Part shown: piece after piece, positions 23,038 to 31,517 of the stretch
How positions within the stretch are numbered: position 1 is the first letter of the stretch
Layout: each line of letters opens with the position of its first letter
Assembly: GCA_040882225.1 (NCBI GenBank)
Contig: JBBEBR010000001.1
Coordinates: 117,597 to 181,596 of the forward strand
Direction: 5' to 3'
DNA from: Gracilimonas sp040882225
GTDB taxonomy: Bacteria > Bacteroidota > Rhodothermia > Balneolales > Balneolaceae
DNA length: 64,000 nucleotides
Position numbers and translations under genes: made by a program
The notes under the pieces: model-generated
What the model was told of the DNA's origin: nothing
Database searches by the model: none
Seen by the model: only the letters and a program-made list of their open reading frames with translations

Positions 23038-24459
23038 ATGGCAAAAGAATTTGATGTGTGTGTAATCGGGTCAGGCCCCGGCGGATATGTAGCTGCAATT
23101 CGAGCTTCCCAGCTTGGCTTCAAAACGGCAATTGTAGAAAAAAGGCATCTCGGCGGCGTTTGCCTGAATATCGGGTGTATTCCAACAAAAGCCCTTCTGC
23201 GCTCGGCAGAGGTTTTTGAATCCCTCTCGCATGCATCAGATTATGGAATTACGGTTAAAGATTTTTCGGCTGATTTTGACGGAATCATTAAACGCAGCCG
23301 TGGCGTAGCCGATAAAATGAGTAAGGGCGTTCAATTCCTGATGAAAGCCAACAAAGTTGAAGTATTTATGGGAACCGGAGCTTTCAAAAGCAAAAGCGAA
23401 CTTGCTGTTAATGATGAAAATGGAAAAGAGACTGAATCCCTAAAGGCTAAGACTTTCATCATTGCAACCGGTGCTCGTCCTCGTCAGCTTCCAAACCTGG
23501 AAATTGATGGGAAGATGATCATCGATTCCGAGAAAGCAATGACCATGGAAAAGCAGCCTAAAAAGATGGTGATTGTTGGCGCAGGAGCCATCGGTGTTGA
23601 ATTCGCTTATTTCTACAATACCATCGGAACAGAAGTAACACTTGTGGAGCTTCAGAAAACTTTGGTTCCTGTTGAGGATGAAGCTATTGGAAAAGAGCTG
23701 GGCAAAATCTACAAGAAAAAAGGCATGACCATCATGACCGAAAGCACCGTGGAAAAGGTAGCCAAGAAAGGCAAAGGTGTTGAAGTAACCATCAAAACCA
23801 AAAAGGGGGAAGAAAAAGTAGAAGCCGACGTGGTGCTTTCCGCTGTTGGAGTAACCGGAAATGTGGAAGGTCTTGGCCTCGAAGATATCGGCGTAAAAGT
23901 TGAAAGAGGCGCTATAGTTGTTGATAAGAAATCCTATAAAACCGATGTAGATGGAATTTATGCCATCGGGGATATTATCGGCGCTCCGTGGCTGGCACAT
24001 AAAGCATCGCATGAAGCAACCGTTTGTGTGGAACAGCTGGCCGGTCAGAATCCGCATCCGGTGAATTATAATAACATTCCCGGCTGTACTTATTGTGAGC
24101 CGCAAATTGCTTCTGTTGGATTAACCGAGCAAGCCGCCAAAGATGAAGGCTACGATGTGAAAGTTGGAAAATTTCCGTTTTCAGCCAGCGGTAAAGCTAC
24201 AGGCCTCGGCCACGAAGAAGGTTTCGTCAAAGTTATTTTTGATGCAAAATATGGCGAATGGCTTGGTTGCCATATGATTGGTTCTCATGTTACCGAGCTA
24301 ATTGCGGAAACCGTTGTTGCCCGTGAACTCGAAACTACCGGCCATGAAATTATCAGCGCAGTTCATCCGCATCCAACAATGAGTGAAGCGGTGATGGAAG
24401 CTGTAGCGGAAGCATACAACGAAGGTGTTCATTTAGGAACTCCTGTTAAGAAAAAGTAG
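23038..24459 (+). CDS. lpdA: dihydrolipoyl dehydrogenase (E3)
   Basis: This is the E3 flavoprotein of pyruvate and 2-oxoglutarate dehydrogenase and/or the glycine cleavage system, reoxidising dihydrolipoamide with NAD+. The 473-residue protein has FAD motif VIGSGPGGYVAAIRASQLG, the redox disulfide GGVCLNIGC (Cys42 and Cys47), NAD motif VIVGAGAIGVEFAYFYNTIG and the second FAD motif GIYAIGDIIG. The active-site pair is in HPHPTMSEAVMEA (His about 445, Glu about 450). Its neighbours lipB and lipA make the lipoyl cofactor its partner proteins need. A strong terminator follows. Confidence 0.97.
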   Translation: MAKEFDVCVIGSGPGGYVAAIRASQLGFKTAIVEKRHLGGVCLNIGCIPTKALLRSAEVFESLSHASDYGITVKDFSADFDGIIKRSRGVADKMSKGVQFLMKANKVEVFMGTGAFKSKSELAVNDENGKETESLKAKTFIIATGARPRQLPNLEIDGKMIIDSEKAMTMEKQPKKMVIVGAGAIGVEFAYFYNTIGTEVTLVELQKTLVPVEDEAIGKELGKIYKKKGMTIMTESTVEKVAKKGKGVEVTIKTKKGEEKVEADVVLSAVGVTGNVEGLGLEDIGVKVERGAIVVDKKSYKTDVDGIYAIGDIIGAPWLAHKASHEATVCVEQLAGQNPHPVNYNNIPGCTYCEPQIASVGLTEQAAKDEGYDVKVGKFPFSASGKATGLGHEEGFVKVIFDAKYGEWLGCHMIGSHVTELIAETVVARELETTGHEIISAVHPHPTMSEAVMEAVAEAYNEGVHLGTPVKKK

Positions 24460-24514
24460 AATCGCAGATTTAGGCTGATTGAATGATTGGCACAGATTTG
24501 TGATCAACGAATTT

Positions 24515-24536
24515 GGCTCCTTCGGGAGCCATTTTT
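24515..24536 (+). terminator. rho-independent terminator after lpdA
   Basis: GGCTCC (24515-24520), tetraloop TTCG, GGAGCC (24525-24530), then ATTTTTG. This is a textbook UUCG-capped hairpin with a U-tract. Confidence 0.85.
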
Positions 24537-24625
24537 GTCTTGAAATGGATATTCGAGCTGACGGCTTTAGGACCGTCTGATCGTAGGTATGAAAAATTAT
24601 CTCATTACGGTTTAATTGACATAAA

Positions 24626-25351
24626 ATGCCACGCAAAACCATCCAACTGTACGATTTAGGACGCGCCTCTTATCAGCCGATATGGGATTTGCAGCATGCC
24701 ATCCAAAAACGAATAATCTCGGAAAAAAGGGCGGAGCAATCGGGTGAATTTGTGGGTTCCCGAATGGATGATGTGCTTTTATTTGTTGAGCATCCACATG
24801 TTTACACGTTGGGGAAAAGTGGCAAGCAAGAACACCTGCTGCGGTCATTAGTTGAACTTCAGGAGTTGGATGCGGAGTTTGTAAAAAGTGATCGTGGAGG
24901 AGACATCACCTATCATGGGCCGGGGCAAATTGTGGGCTATCCAATCCTGGATTTGCACCGACATTTCACCGACATTCATAAATACCTGCGGCTTCTTGAA
25001 GAAGTAATTATTCGCGTTTGCGCCGATTATGGTTTCGAGGCCGAACGAATAGAGGGATTAACCGGCGTATGGATTGGAGATGAAAAAATCTGCGCCATGG
25101 GAATTCGATGCTCGCGCTGGGTTACGATGCATGGATTTGCGCTCAACGTAAATACCGATTTAAGATATTTTAACAACATAGTACCATGCGGTATAAATAA
25201 TAAAGCCGTTACAAGTTTTCAGAAACTCACGGGAACAGAAATTGCTATTGAAGAAGTAAAAAAACGAATAACATTCCACTTTCAGAATGTGTTTGACGCA
25301 GAGATTTCCGGCATGGGCAGAATGCAGGAACTCGAGCATAATATTTTGTAA
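24626..25351 (+). CDS. lipB: octanoyltransferase LipB
   Basis: LipB transfers octanoate from octanoyl-ACP to apo-lipoyl domains. The 241-residue protein has the family motifs VEHPHVYTLGKSG, SDRGGDITYHGPGQIVGYPI (the RGG-x-x-T-x-HGPGQ signature), GVWIGDEKICAMGIRCSRWV and the catalytic PCGINNKAVTS (Cys about 188). The essential Lys is probably Lys194 of NNK, or Lys in DEKICAMG, as in characterised LipB proteins. It is followed 70 bp later by lipA, forming a lipoate assembly pair next to lpdA. Confidence 0.96.
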   Translation: MPRKTIQLYDLGRASYQPIWDLQHAIQKRIISEKRAEQSGEFVGSRMDDVLLFVEHPHVYTLGKSGKQEHLLRSLVELQELDAEFVKSDRGGDITYHGPGQIVGYPILDLHRHFTDIHKYLRLLEEVIIRVCADYGFEAERIEGLTGVWIGDEKICAMGIRCSRWVTMHGFALNVNTDLRYFNNIVPCGINNKAVTSFQKLTGTEIAIEEVKKRITFHFQNVFDAEISGMGRMQELEHNIL

Positions 25352-25421
25352 ATTAAAAACAATGATTTTTGGCACTTTGGCCATCTAAAAATATTCGTTT
25401 ATTAGGGAAAGGATATCAACA

Positions 25422-26297
25422 ATGATTAAAGAACTTCAGGTTGTAGAAAAACAAAGCAAACAACGCAGGCCCGACTGGCTGCGGGTTAAACTTCCATCAG
25501 GAGAGAAATTTAAGGAAGTTGCAGACACCATCTCTAAACACAATTTGAATACTGTTTGCGCCGAAGCGCGTTGCCCAAATATGGGTGAATGCTGGGGTGC
25601 CGGAACAGCCACTTTTATGATTTTAGGTGATGTCTGTACAAGGTCGTGCGCCTTTTGTGCGATCAAAACCGGCCGCCCTCCCCAGGATCTTGACTGGGAT
25701 GAACCCCGCCGTGTTGCAGACGCCGCTTCTAAAATGAAGTTAAAACACGTTGTGCTAACATCGGTAAACCGTGATGAACGAAAAGACGGCGGAGCACCCA
25801 TTTTTGCGGAATGTCACCGTGAAATCAGAAAAATGATAGATGGTGTTACAATAGAATCCCTAATTCCCGATTTTCGTGGAGATTGGGATGCGCTGCAAAT
25901 AGTGATCGATACTCCACCTGATGTATTAAGCCATAACCTTGAAACGGTACCACGGCAATATCGCCGGGTTCGCCCTCAGGCGCGTTACGAGCGTTCACTT
26001 GAACTTCTTCAGCGTACAAAAAATGCCGGGCTTCGTACCAAAACCGGGATCATGGTTGGTTTAGGAGAAAAACGGGAAGAAGTAATTGAATTGATGCAGG
26101 ATTGTGTTGATCATGGGGTAGATGTGCTCACAATCGGGCAGTATATGCAGCCTACAAAAATGCATCATCCGGTAATGGATTGGGTTCATCCCGATCAATT
26201 TGCAGAGTATAAAGAAATTGGGGAAAGGTTGGGGATTGAACATGTAGAAAGTGGTCCTCTTGTACGATCATCATATCACGCAGAACGGCACGTATAA
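25422..26297 (+). CDS. lipA: lipoyl synthase LipA
   Basis: LipA inserts two sulfurs into octanoyl domains by radical SAM chemistry. The 291-residue protein has both [4Fe-4S] sites. The auxiliary cluster motif is C46-x4-C51-x5-C57 (CAEARCPNMGEC). The radical-SAM motif is C72-x3-C76-x2-C79 (CTRSCAFC). The conserved C-terminal RSSYHAE contains the Ser ligand of the auxiliary cluster. The ATG at 25422 is preceded by an AAAGGA sequence. It sits directly downstream of lipB. Confidence 0.97.
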   Translation: MIKELQVVEKQSKQRRPDWLRVKLPSGEKFKEVADTISKHNLNTVCAEARCPNMGECWGAGTATFMILGDVCTRSCAFCAIKTGRPPQDLDWDEPRRVADAASKMKLKHVVLTSVNRDERKDGGAPIFAECHREIRKMIDGVTIESLIPDFRGDWDALQIVIDTPPDVLSHNLETVPRQYRRVRPQARYERSLELLQRTKNAGLRTKTGIMVGLGEKREEVIELMQDCVDHGVDVLTIGQYMQPTKMHHPVMDWVHPDQFAEYKEIGERLGIEHVESGPLVRSSYHAERHV

Positions 26298-26352
26298 GAT
26301 TTTATACGCGTTTCGCCTGTATTAACTAGGGTTAAAGGCAAAGAGAAAACGT

Positions 26353-27063
26353 ATGGTTTTACTTCTGATAGTTTTATTCATCAGTTACCTGCTGGGGTCT
26401 ATTCCATCCTCATTATGGGTGGGGAAGCTTGTAAAAAACATCGATATTCGCCAGCATGGCAGCGGGAATGCCGGTACTACCAACACCTTTCGTGTTTTAG
26501 GTTGGAAGGCCGGTGTAAGTGTATTCATTCTTGATTTCCTGAAAGGCTTTGTCGCCTCTTTTTGGGTGAGTCAGCTCGTATTTGTTATCGATATCGGAAA
26601 TGGGCCAATTGCTCCTCCGGGCTGGGAAGCCGATGCTTTTCTTATGATTACGTGTGGATTGATGTCGGTTGTTGGCCATGTGTTTCCTGTCTTTGCAAGT
26701 TTTAAGGGTGGTAAAGGAGCGGCCACCGCATGTGGAATGTTATTTGGCATTGAACCGATTTCAATAAGTATCGCTTTTGGTATCTTTATATTGATCGTAT
26801 TAACCACGCGCTTTGTTTCCCTTGCATCCATTACAGCAAGTTTTATTTATCCAATTAGCATATTAATTATGCAATATGGCTTTGGATATTATGTTGACGG
26901 AAGTATTATCATATTCGCGAGTTTTGTTGCGGCGGGAATTATCATCAAACATAAAGCGAACATCCGGCGGTTGATTGATGGGACCGAAAACAGGGCAAAT
27001 ATTTATGGTAACCGCGAAAAAAAGAATAAGACCGTATTGAGGCAGGAACCCAGTCATGAGTAA
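26353..27063 (+). CDS. plsY: acyl-phosphate:glycerol-3-phosphate acyltransferase PlsY
   Basis: PlsY makes lysophosphatidic acid from acyl-phosphate and G3P in the inner membrane. The 236-residue protein has the three family motifs: SYLLGSIPSSLWVGKL, the GSGNAGTTNTFRVLGWKAG loop, and GHVFPVFASFKGGKGAATA. About five transmembrane segments are visible. A soluble tail of about 35 residues (RLIDGTENRANIYGNREKKN) is longer than usual. It overlaps gpsA by 8 bp, coupling synthesis of its own substrate, G3P. Confidence 0.96.
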   Translation: MVLLLIVLFISYLLGSIPSSLWVGKLVKNIDIRQHGSGNAGTTNTFRVLGWKAGVSVFILDFLKGFVASFWVSQLVFVIDIGNGPIAPPGWEADAFLMITCGLMSVVGHVFPVFASFKGGKGAATACGMLFGIEPISISIAFGIFILIVLTTRFVSLASITASFIYPISILIMQYGFGYYVDGSIIIFASFVAAGIIIKHKANIRRLIDGTENRANIYGNREKKNKTVLRQEPSHE

Positions 27064-28072
27064 TAGAAACGTAACGGTTATTGGTGCCGGAAGCTTTGGT
27101 ACCGCTTTAGCTCTTGTGTTAGACACGGCCGGCAATAATGTGCAGATTTGGGCCCGTGAGAAGGACATCTCAGACCAAATCAATGATACACATAAAAACC
27201 CTGCATACCTTTCGGATCTTGAACTTCCCCCATCAATAAAAGCATACAACGATTTAGAGCAATGCCTGCAAAGTCAGGATATGATCGTTTTTGCCACTCC
27301 TTCCCATACACTTCGGGAAGTAGCTACAAAGTTGAAACCATGCCTTAATGGAAATGAGATTCTCGTAACCGTTTCAAAAGGAATTGAGAACAAGACATTT
27401 GAAACGATGTCGCAGGTGTTGATTGAAGTGATGAATGGGACCACTTATGAGGATAATATCGGGGTTTTATACGGCCCCAGCCACGCAGAGGAAGTAGGGC
27501 TTTTCAAGCCTACAACAGTAGTTGCATCAGCCTATTCTACACGTACAGCACGCATTATTCAGGAAACATTTTTAACCCCAATGTTTCGTGTATACATAAA
27601 CAACGACATCATTGGAGTGGAAATCGGTGGCTCAGTCAAAAACATCATGGCCATTGCGGCGGGTATAATTGACGGAGCCGAGCTGGGTGATAACGCGAAA
27701 GCAGCCTTGCTTACCCGCGGACTTCATGAGATGAAACGCATGGGCTTATTACTTGGCGCGCATTCCGACACTTTTTCCGGCCTTACGGGAATGGGCGATC
27801 TTATTGTAACCTGTACCAGCGCGCACAGTCGTAACCGTTCTGTGGGTTTTCGCATTGGCAAGGGAGAGAAGCTTGATGATATCATCAAAAGCATGAATAT
27901 GGTGGCTGAGGGTGTTAAAACCACGAAATCTGTACGAGATTGGTCTCTCGAAAATAATGTAGAGATGCCTATAACTCATGCTATTTATAGTGTTTTGTTT
28001 GAGAATGTTGATCCTAAAGATGCGTTGTATAACCTGATGACACGCGATCCCAAAGACGAAATCGTTATGTAG
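27056..28072 (+). CDS. gpsA: NAD(P)-dependent glycerol-3-phosphate dehydrogenase
   Basis: GpsA reduces dihydroxyacetone phosphate to G3P for phospholipid synthesis, feeding PlsY. The 338-residue protein has N-terminal Rossmann motif VTVIGAGSFGTALALVLDTA, the conserved VSKGIEN, GPSHAEEV, the central GGSVKNIMAIAAGIIDG with the catalytic Lys, and FSGLTGMGDLIVTCTSAHSR. The start ATG lies within the last codons of plsY. Together with GlpK/GlpD at 16-20 kb, the window encodes both the anabolic and the catabolic branch around G3P. Confidence 0.97.
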   Translation: MSNRNVTVIGAGSFGTALALVLDTAGNNVQIWAREKDISDQINDTHKNPAYLSDLELPPSIKAYNDLEQCLQSQDMIVFATPSHTLREVATKLKPCLNGNEILVTVSKGIENKTFETMSQVLIEVMNGTTYEDNIGVLYGPSHAEEVGLFKPTTVVASAYSTRTARIIQETFLTPMFRVYINNDIIGVEIGGSVKNIMAIAAGIIDGAELGDNAKAALLTRGLHEMKRMGLLLGAHSDTFSGLTGMGDLIVTCTSAHSRNRSVGFRIGKGEKLDDIIKSMNMVAEGVKTTKSVRDWSLENNVEMPITHAIYSVLFENVDPKDALYNLMTRDPKDEIVM

Positions 28073-28134
28073 ATGTCGGGTTACCGCAATCTTTAAACCG
28101 TATCGCGAAACTCGTAACCTGAAATTCATTAGCC

Positions 28135-28833
28135 ATGAAAAACGAGCTCGAATTTTACCTGCAATACACCGATACCGTGAAAGTTTCAAAATTGAATCGG
28201 CAGGATTTAAAGAATCTTATTCAAACCGGCGAAAGCAGTTTTTTAGAATTTAAGCACAGCATTTCATCCCCAGGAAAAATAGCACGGGAAATCGCCGCTT
28301 TTGCCAATACAAAAGGTGGAACTTTACTCATTGGTGTGGAAGATAATGGCGAAATGGTAGGCGTGGAAGGATATTACGAGCAGGAGTTTTTGCTCAATCA
28401 GGCCGCCAAAGATGAATGCATTCCTCCGGTCCCAATCCTTATAGAAATGATTCACAATGGGGAACGCGATATTTTAATTGTGAAGGTGCCCGAGGCTTTG
28501 GAAAAACCGGTTTATGTGAAAGGCAAAGAAGTTCGGCAGGTGTATATCCGCAGCAAAGATGAGAGCGTGGTTGCCAGTGATGAATTTATTGAAGTGCTGA
28601 AACAGAATTATTCGGATGAAGGAGTACAATTTCAGTATGGCGAAAAAGAACAGCAATTATTTCGTTTTTTAAAAGAATATGGAGATATCACTGTAGAGCG
28701 ATTGTCTATTCTTGTGAATGTAACAACCTATCGGGCGGCCAAAATTCTGGTAAATTTAGTAAGTGCCGGGGTTCTGGATTTGTTTGAAAAAGATGGCGTT
28801 GCGCATTATACATTTACCAAGAAAAGTTCGTAG
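28135..28833 (+). CDS. AlbA_2 (Schlafen-type) domain protein with C-terminal winged helix
   Basis: The 232-residue protein contains an AlbA_2 domain at about 20-145: NLIQTGESSFLEFKHSISSP, then IAREIAAFANTKGGTLLIGV and EDNGEMVGVEG. This is the divergent AAA-4/Schlafen core found in putative nucleic-acid-interacting regulators. Residues about 165-230 (YGDITVERLSILVNVTTYRA, then AKILVNLVSAGVL) look like a winged-helix DNA-binding domain. A transcriptional regulatory or RNA-related role is likely but untested. It is spaced 62 bp after gpsA and 30 bp before the Fe-S carrier gene, all on the same strand. Confidence 0.8.
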   Translation: MKNELEFYLQYTDTVKVSKLNRQDLKNLIQTGESSFLEFKHSISSPGKIAREIAAFANTKGGTLLIGVEDNGEMVGVEGYYEQEFLLNQAAKDECIPPVPILIEMIHNGERDILIVKVPEALEKPVYVKGKEVRQVYIRSKDESVVASDEFIEVLKQNYSDEGVQFQYGEKEQQLFRFLKEYGDITVERLSILVNVTTYRAAKILVNLVSAGVLDLFEKDGVAHYTFTKKSS

Positions 28834-28863
28834 TTTTGACTCGTTCTAAATAAGGAGAATCAA

Positions 28864-29292
28864 ATGAGTGTTCCAGAAGAAAATTTAGATGATGTAATTT
28901 CCTCGCTACTCGATCTTGAAGAGGAGGAAGAAACATCACCCCAGCCAGAGAAAGAACTTACCGGCCAACCCGTGCGGTTAACGGCAAGAGCTGCAAAACA
29001 GGTTCAGAAAATAAAAGAGCAGGAAGGCCTTGATGAAAATCTTTACCTGCGTGTGGCCGTGGATGGCGGCGGTTGTTCGGGTTTAAGTTATAAGCTGGGC
29101 CTGGATCATCGCACCGATGAAGATGAGGTTTTTGAGAATTTTGGGGTTGAAGTGATCGTTGCCCCAAAACACCTGATGTACCTGGAAGGCATTGAAATAG
29201 ATTATCCCGATGGGCTGGATGCGCGCGGCTTTACTTTTGAAAATCCCAATGCAGTTGAAAACTGTGGCTGCGGTACCTCTTTTGCCATTTAA
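28864..29292 (+). CDS. HesB/IscA/ErpA-type iron-sulfur carrier
   Basis: The protein is 142 residues. A nonconserved acidic N-terminus of about 35 residues precedes the A-type carrier domain, with RLTARAAKQVQKIKEQEGLD, GGGCSGLSYKLGLD, and a C-terminal ENCGCGTSFAI. The three conserved cysteines (one in GGCSG, two in CGCG) bind and transfer [2Fe-2S] or [4Fe-4S] clusters. LipA upstream is a plausible client. Most family members are about 107-120 residues, so the acidic leader is an extension. A TAAGGAG ribosome-binding site lies about 10 bp upstream of the ATG. Confidence 0.93.
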   Translation: MSVPEENLDDVISSLLDLEEEEETSPQPEKELTGQPVRLTARAAKQVQKIKEQEGLDENLYLRVAVDGGGCSGLSYKLGLDHRTDEDEVFENFGVEVIVAPKHLMYLEGIEIDYPDGLDARGFTFENPNAVENCGCGTSFAI

Positions 29293-29299
29293 CCGCCCA

Positions 29300-29968
29300 T
29301 TACTGGTTAAATAAATCCCGAGCTCTATTTTCGAGCTGATCGAAAACGCCTTCTTCCACAGCTTCTCTGACTGCTCTTTGGAGTAAGGGTTCCAAAATTT
29401 GGCGTAAGCTTTCTTTCACTGTACTATTCCCATCCCGGCCGATTCCTTCAAGCTCGAAACGTTCGATAGTTGCTTCTCCGCTTCGCTCCCGGTCTATGGA
29501 AGTGCTAACACTTATCAGGCCATCTTCAAGGAGAAAATAATCGATGATCAAAGCCATTTCCGAGTCATCCGCAGAGCTGTTGAAGTTATCGTTCAGGGTT
29601 TTCAGGTTTGCCCGCGCTTCTTGTTGTTCGAAAAAAACTTCCGGCCCTCGAATAATGAGTTCGTGAACAACGATTTCATCAGAAAATAAAGAAGAAAGTT
29701 GAAGGCGAATATCAGCCCGATCAAATTGCAATGCGGGCTTATCGCTAAATCCTTCAGGATTTTCCACCGATAATCCGCTTAGGCTTCCGGTTCCTCCAAA
29801 TATAGAAATATCAACTTTATTAACAGTTACAGAAGTTTGCAACAACTCAGAACCTTTGTTTTCGATTGCTGATTTCACCATACCGTCTATAGCAAAGGTA
29901 GCAATTAGCATCAATATTGCCAGTGTAATCACGATGCCAGCTATTATTTTCCAAACTCTGTTTTTCAT
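29300..29968 (-). CDS. AsmA/DUF748-like membrane-anchored protein
   Basis: The 222-residue protein has one N-terminal transmembrane segment (IIAGIVITLAILMLIATFAI) and an exported C-terminal part. The segment GSELLQTSVTVNKVDISIFG, then GTGSLSGLSVENPEG, resembles the start of AsmA/DUF748-type repeating beta-groove proteins. These act in envelope lipid transport or assembly. It is much shorter than AsmA (about 600 residues), so it may be a minimal version. It is convergent with the Fe-S carrier gene, with only 7 bp between the stops. Confidence 0.65.
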   Translation of the reverse strand: MKNRVWKIIAGIVITLAILMLIATFAIDGMVKSAIENKGSELLQTSVTVNKVDISIFGGTGSLSGLSVENPEGFSDKPALQFDRADIRLQLSSLFSDEIVVHELIIRGPEVFFEQQEARANLKTLNDNFNSSADDSEMALIIDYFLLEDGLISVSTSIDRERSGEATIERFELEGIGRDGNSTVKESLRQILEPLLQRAVREAVEEGVFDQLENRARDLFNQ

Positions 29969-30091
29969 CCTTTTATTGATAGAATACTAAATCAGGTTAC
30001 TCGCGTTCCAATCTGCTTTTTCGAAGGCGATGTTTTCTCCTTTTTTTTACCTTGTTTTTTCAGCCCATTTTAAAATACGATCTCAGCTCCC

Positions 30092-30592
30092 TTGATAAAA
30101 TTCAAAAGCCATATTGATTTTCTTCCAAAACTGAAACTCCATCACATTGCGGTGCCTGCTGAAATAGTAGAGTCTGTTGGTGGAATTGGTACCCGCCTAT
30201 TCTGTTCTATCAACGGGAATGAGAAGTTCAATTGTGGTCTTGTTGCTTTAGGAGGTGGAGCGGCCTACATCACCGTAAACCAAAAACAAATGAATAAATT
30301 CGGGGTAGAAAAAGGAGAGGAAGTTGAGGCTGTGATTGAACATGATAACAGTAAATATGGTATGGAAATGCCGGAAGAGCTTGAGGCTCTTTTAGAGCAG
30401 GATGAAGACGGAGCTTCACATTTCGAAAATCTTACGGATGGCCAAAAACGCTATATCATCTATTATGTTGGGCAAGTGAAAAGCAGTCAGCTAAAAATCG
30501 ATCGTGCCATACTTCTCATCAATAACCTAAAAACGATGCCAAAAAGGTTTGATTTCCGGCATCTTTTAGGATTACCACCCAGAGAGAGTTAG
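30092..30592 (+). CDS. DUF1905 / YdeI-OmdA family protein
   Basis: The protein is 166 residues with a TTG start at 30092. Residues about 1-90 form a DUF1905-like beta domain: LPKLKLHHIAVPAEIVESVG, then GTRLFCSINGNEKF and ALGGGAAYITVNQKQMNKFG. Residues about 95-160 are the OmdA-type helical tail (FENLTDGQKRYIIYYVGQVK, RAILLINNLKTMPKRFDF). It is therefore a distant relative of the YdeI-like protein at 15107. The function is unknown. The REP-like palindromes start 34 bp after its stop. Confidence 0.75.
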   Translation: MIKFKSHIDFLPKLKLHHIAVPAEIVESVGGIGTRLFCSINGNEKFNCGLVALGGGAAYITVNQKQMNKFGVEKGEEVEAVIEHDNSKYGMEMPEELEALLEQDEDGASHFENLTDGQKRYIIYYVGQVKSSQLKIDRAILLINNLKTMPKRFDFRHLLGLPPRES

Positions 30593-30626
30593 TTGTGCTT
30601 ATCTACAGCCTTTGTAGTTCCACAAT

Positions 30627-30700
30627 CGGCTCAGCGAGCCGTTTACTACAATCAAATCGGTGCAGCGAGCCGAAGTAAGTATAACGGGCTCGCTGAGCCG
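30627..30700. repeat. three REP-like palindromes upstream of the RAYT gene
   Basis: Hairpin units are CGGCTCAGCGAGCCG (30627-30641), CGGTGCAGCGAGCCG (30658-30672) and, in the opposite orientation, CGGGCTCGCTGAGCCG (30685-30700). The last pair is arranged head to head like a BIME. The same 15-mer recurs only on the other side of the transposase gene. Confidence 0.8.
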
Positions 30701-30818
30701 TTACTCAATCACGACGAGTCAGACCAAATAGTTTGACTTGTATCACGGCCAACCTAAAGAACCATAATAATTGTCTGTTGCAGATATATTCATTTCATTT
30801 CAGGAAAAAGGGGTGCTA

Positions 30819-31450
30819 ATGACTTTCTACAAAAGAAACCTGCCTCACTGGCAGCCGGCCGGGGCAGAATATTTTGTTACCATTAGACTGGCTAATTCTT
30901 TGCCTAAAAATGTAGTCGATGAACTGATAAAGAAAAGAGAAGAGTTTTACCAAAAAGAAGGATACAAAAATGATTTACGGTCATTGGTAAATAGAAGACT
31001 GTTCAAAAAGTATGAAAGCATTTTAGATAAAGCAGAAACAGGGCCACTGTGGCTACAGAATCCTGAAATTGCAGACATAGTAAGGAGTCACTGCATTTTA
31101 GAAACAATAAAGAGTACTGTTTACATGCTTTCTGTATAATGCCTAACCATGCTCACATAGTTTTCAAACATCTTTCAGAACAAATAAAACAAGAAGACAA
31201 TGATTACCCTATAACAGATATAATGGCCTCCTTCAAGAAGTTTACAGCAAGATTATGCAATAAAAATTTAGGACGTACAGGTTCCCCTTTTTGGCAGGGT
31301 GAAAGTTTTGATCATGTTGTTCGAGATTCAGATGAACTACAAAGAGTTATATACTACACACTTCAAAACCCTGTAAAAGCAGGATTAGCAAATGAGTGGC
31401 GAGATTGGCCGCACAGCTATTGCAGGGAAGAAATTTCGAGTAGATTTTGA
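30819..31450 (+). pseudogene. REP-associated tyrosine transposase (RAYT, Y1/IS200-like), frameshifted
   Basis: The reading frame starting MTFYKRNLPHWQPAGAEYFV at 30819 is a typical RAYT N-terminus and stops at 31139. The next frame supplies the rest: HAFCIMPNHAHIVF with the catalytic HxH (HUH) motif, SFKKFTARLCNKNLGRTGSP, FWQGESFDHVVRDSDEL, and YYTLQNPVKAGLANEW, which contains the nucleophilic Tyr region. Joining the frames near 31112-31124 restores a continuous protein of about 210 residues, so a one-base loss (or two-base gain) disrupts it. RAYTs process REP single-stranded DNA. The flanking palindromes are presumably this enzyme's REPs. Read error is possible. Confidence 0.85.
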
Positions 31451-31472
31451 TTTGGTGCTTTAACAACAAAAT

Positions 31473-31514
31473 CGGCTCAGCGAGCCGATGTACGTATAAC
31501 AGCTCGCTGAGCCG
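31473..31514. repeat. two REP-like palindromes downstream of the RAYT gene
   Basis: CGGCTCAGCGAGCCG at 31473-31487 and the inverse-oriented GCTCGCTGAGCCG at 31502-31514 repeat the upstream units, including the flanking gta-gtataac spacer words. Together they bracket the transposase gene. Confidence 0.8.
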
Positions 31515-31517
31515 TTA

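Noticed and set aside
23440..24105. 221-residue minus-strand ORF inside lpdA
   Set aside because: It is the shadow of a strongly conserved lpdA frame, with no signal or domain in the antisense product.
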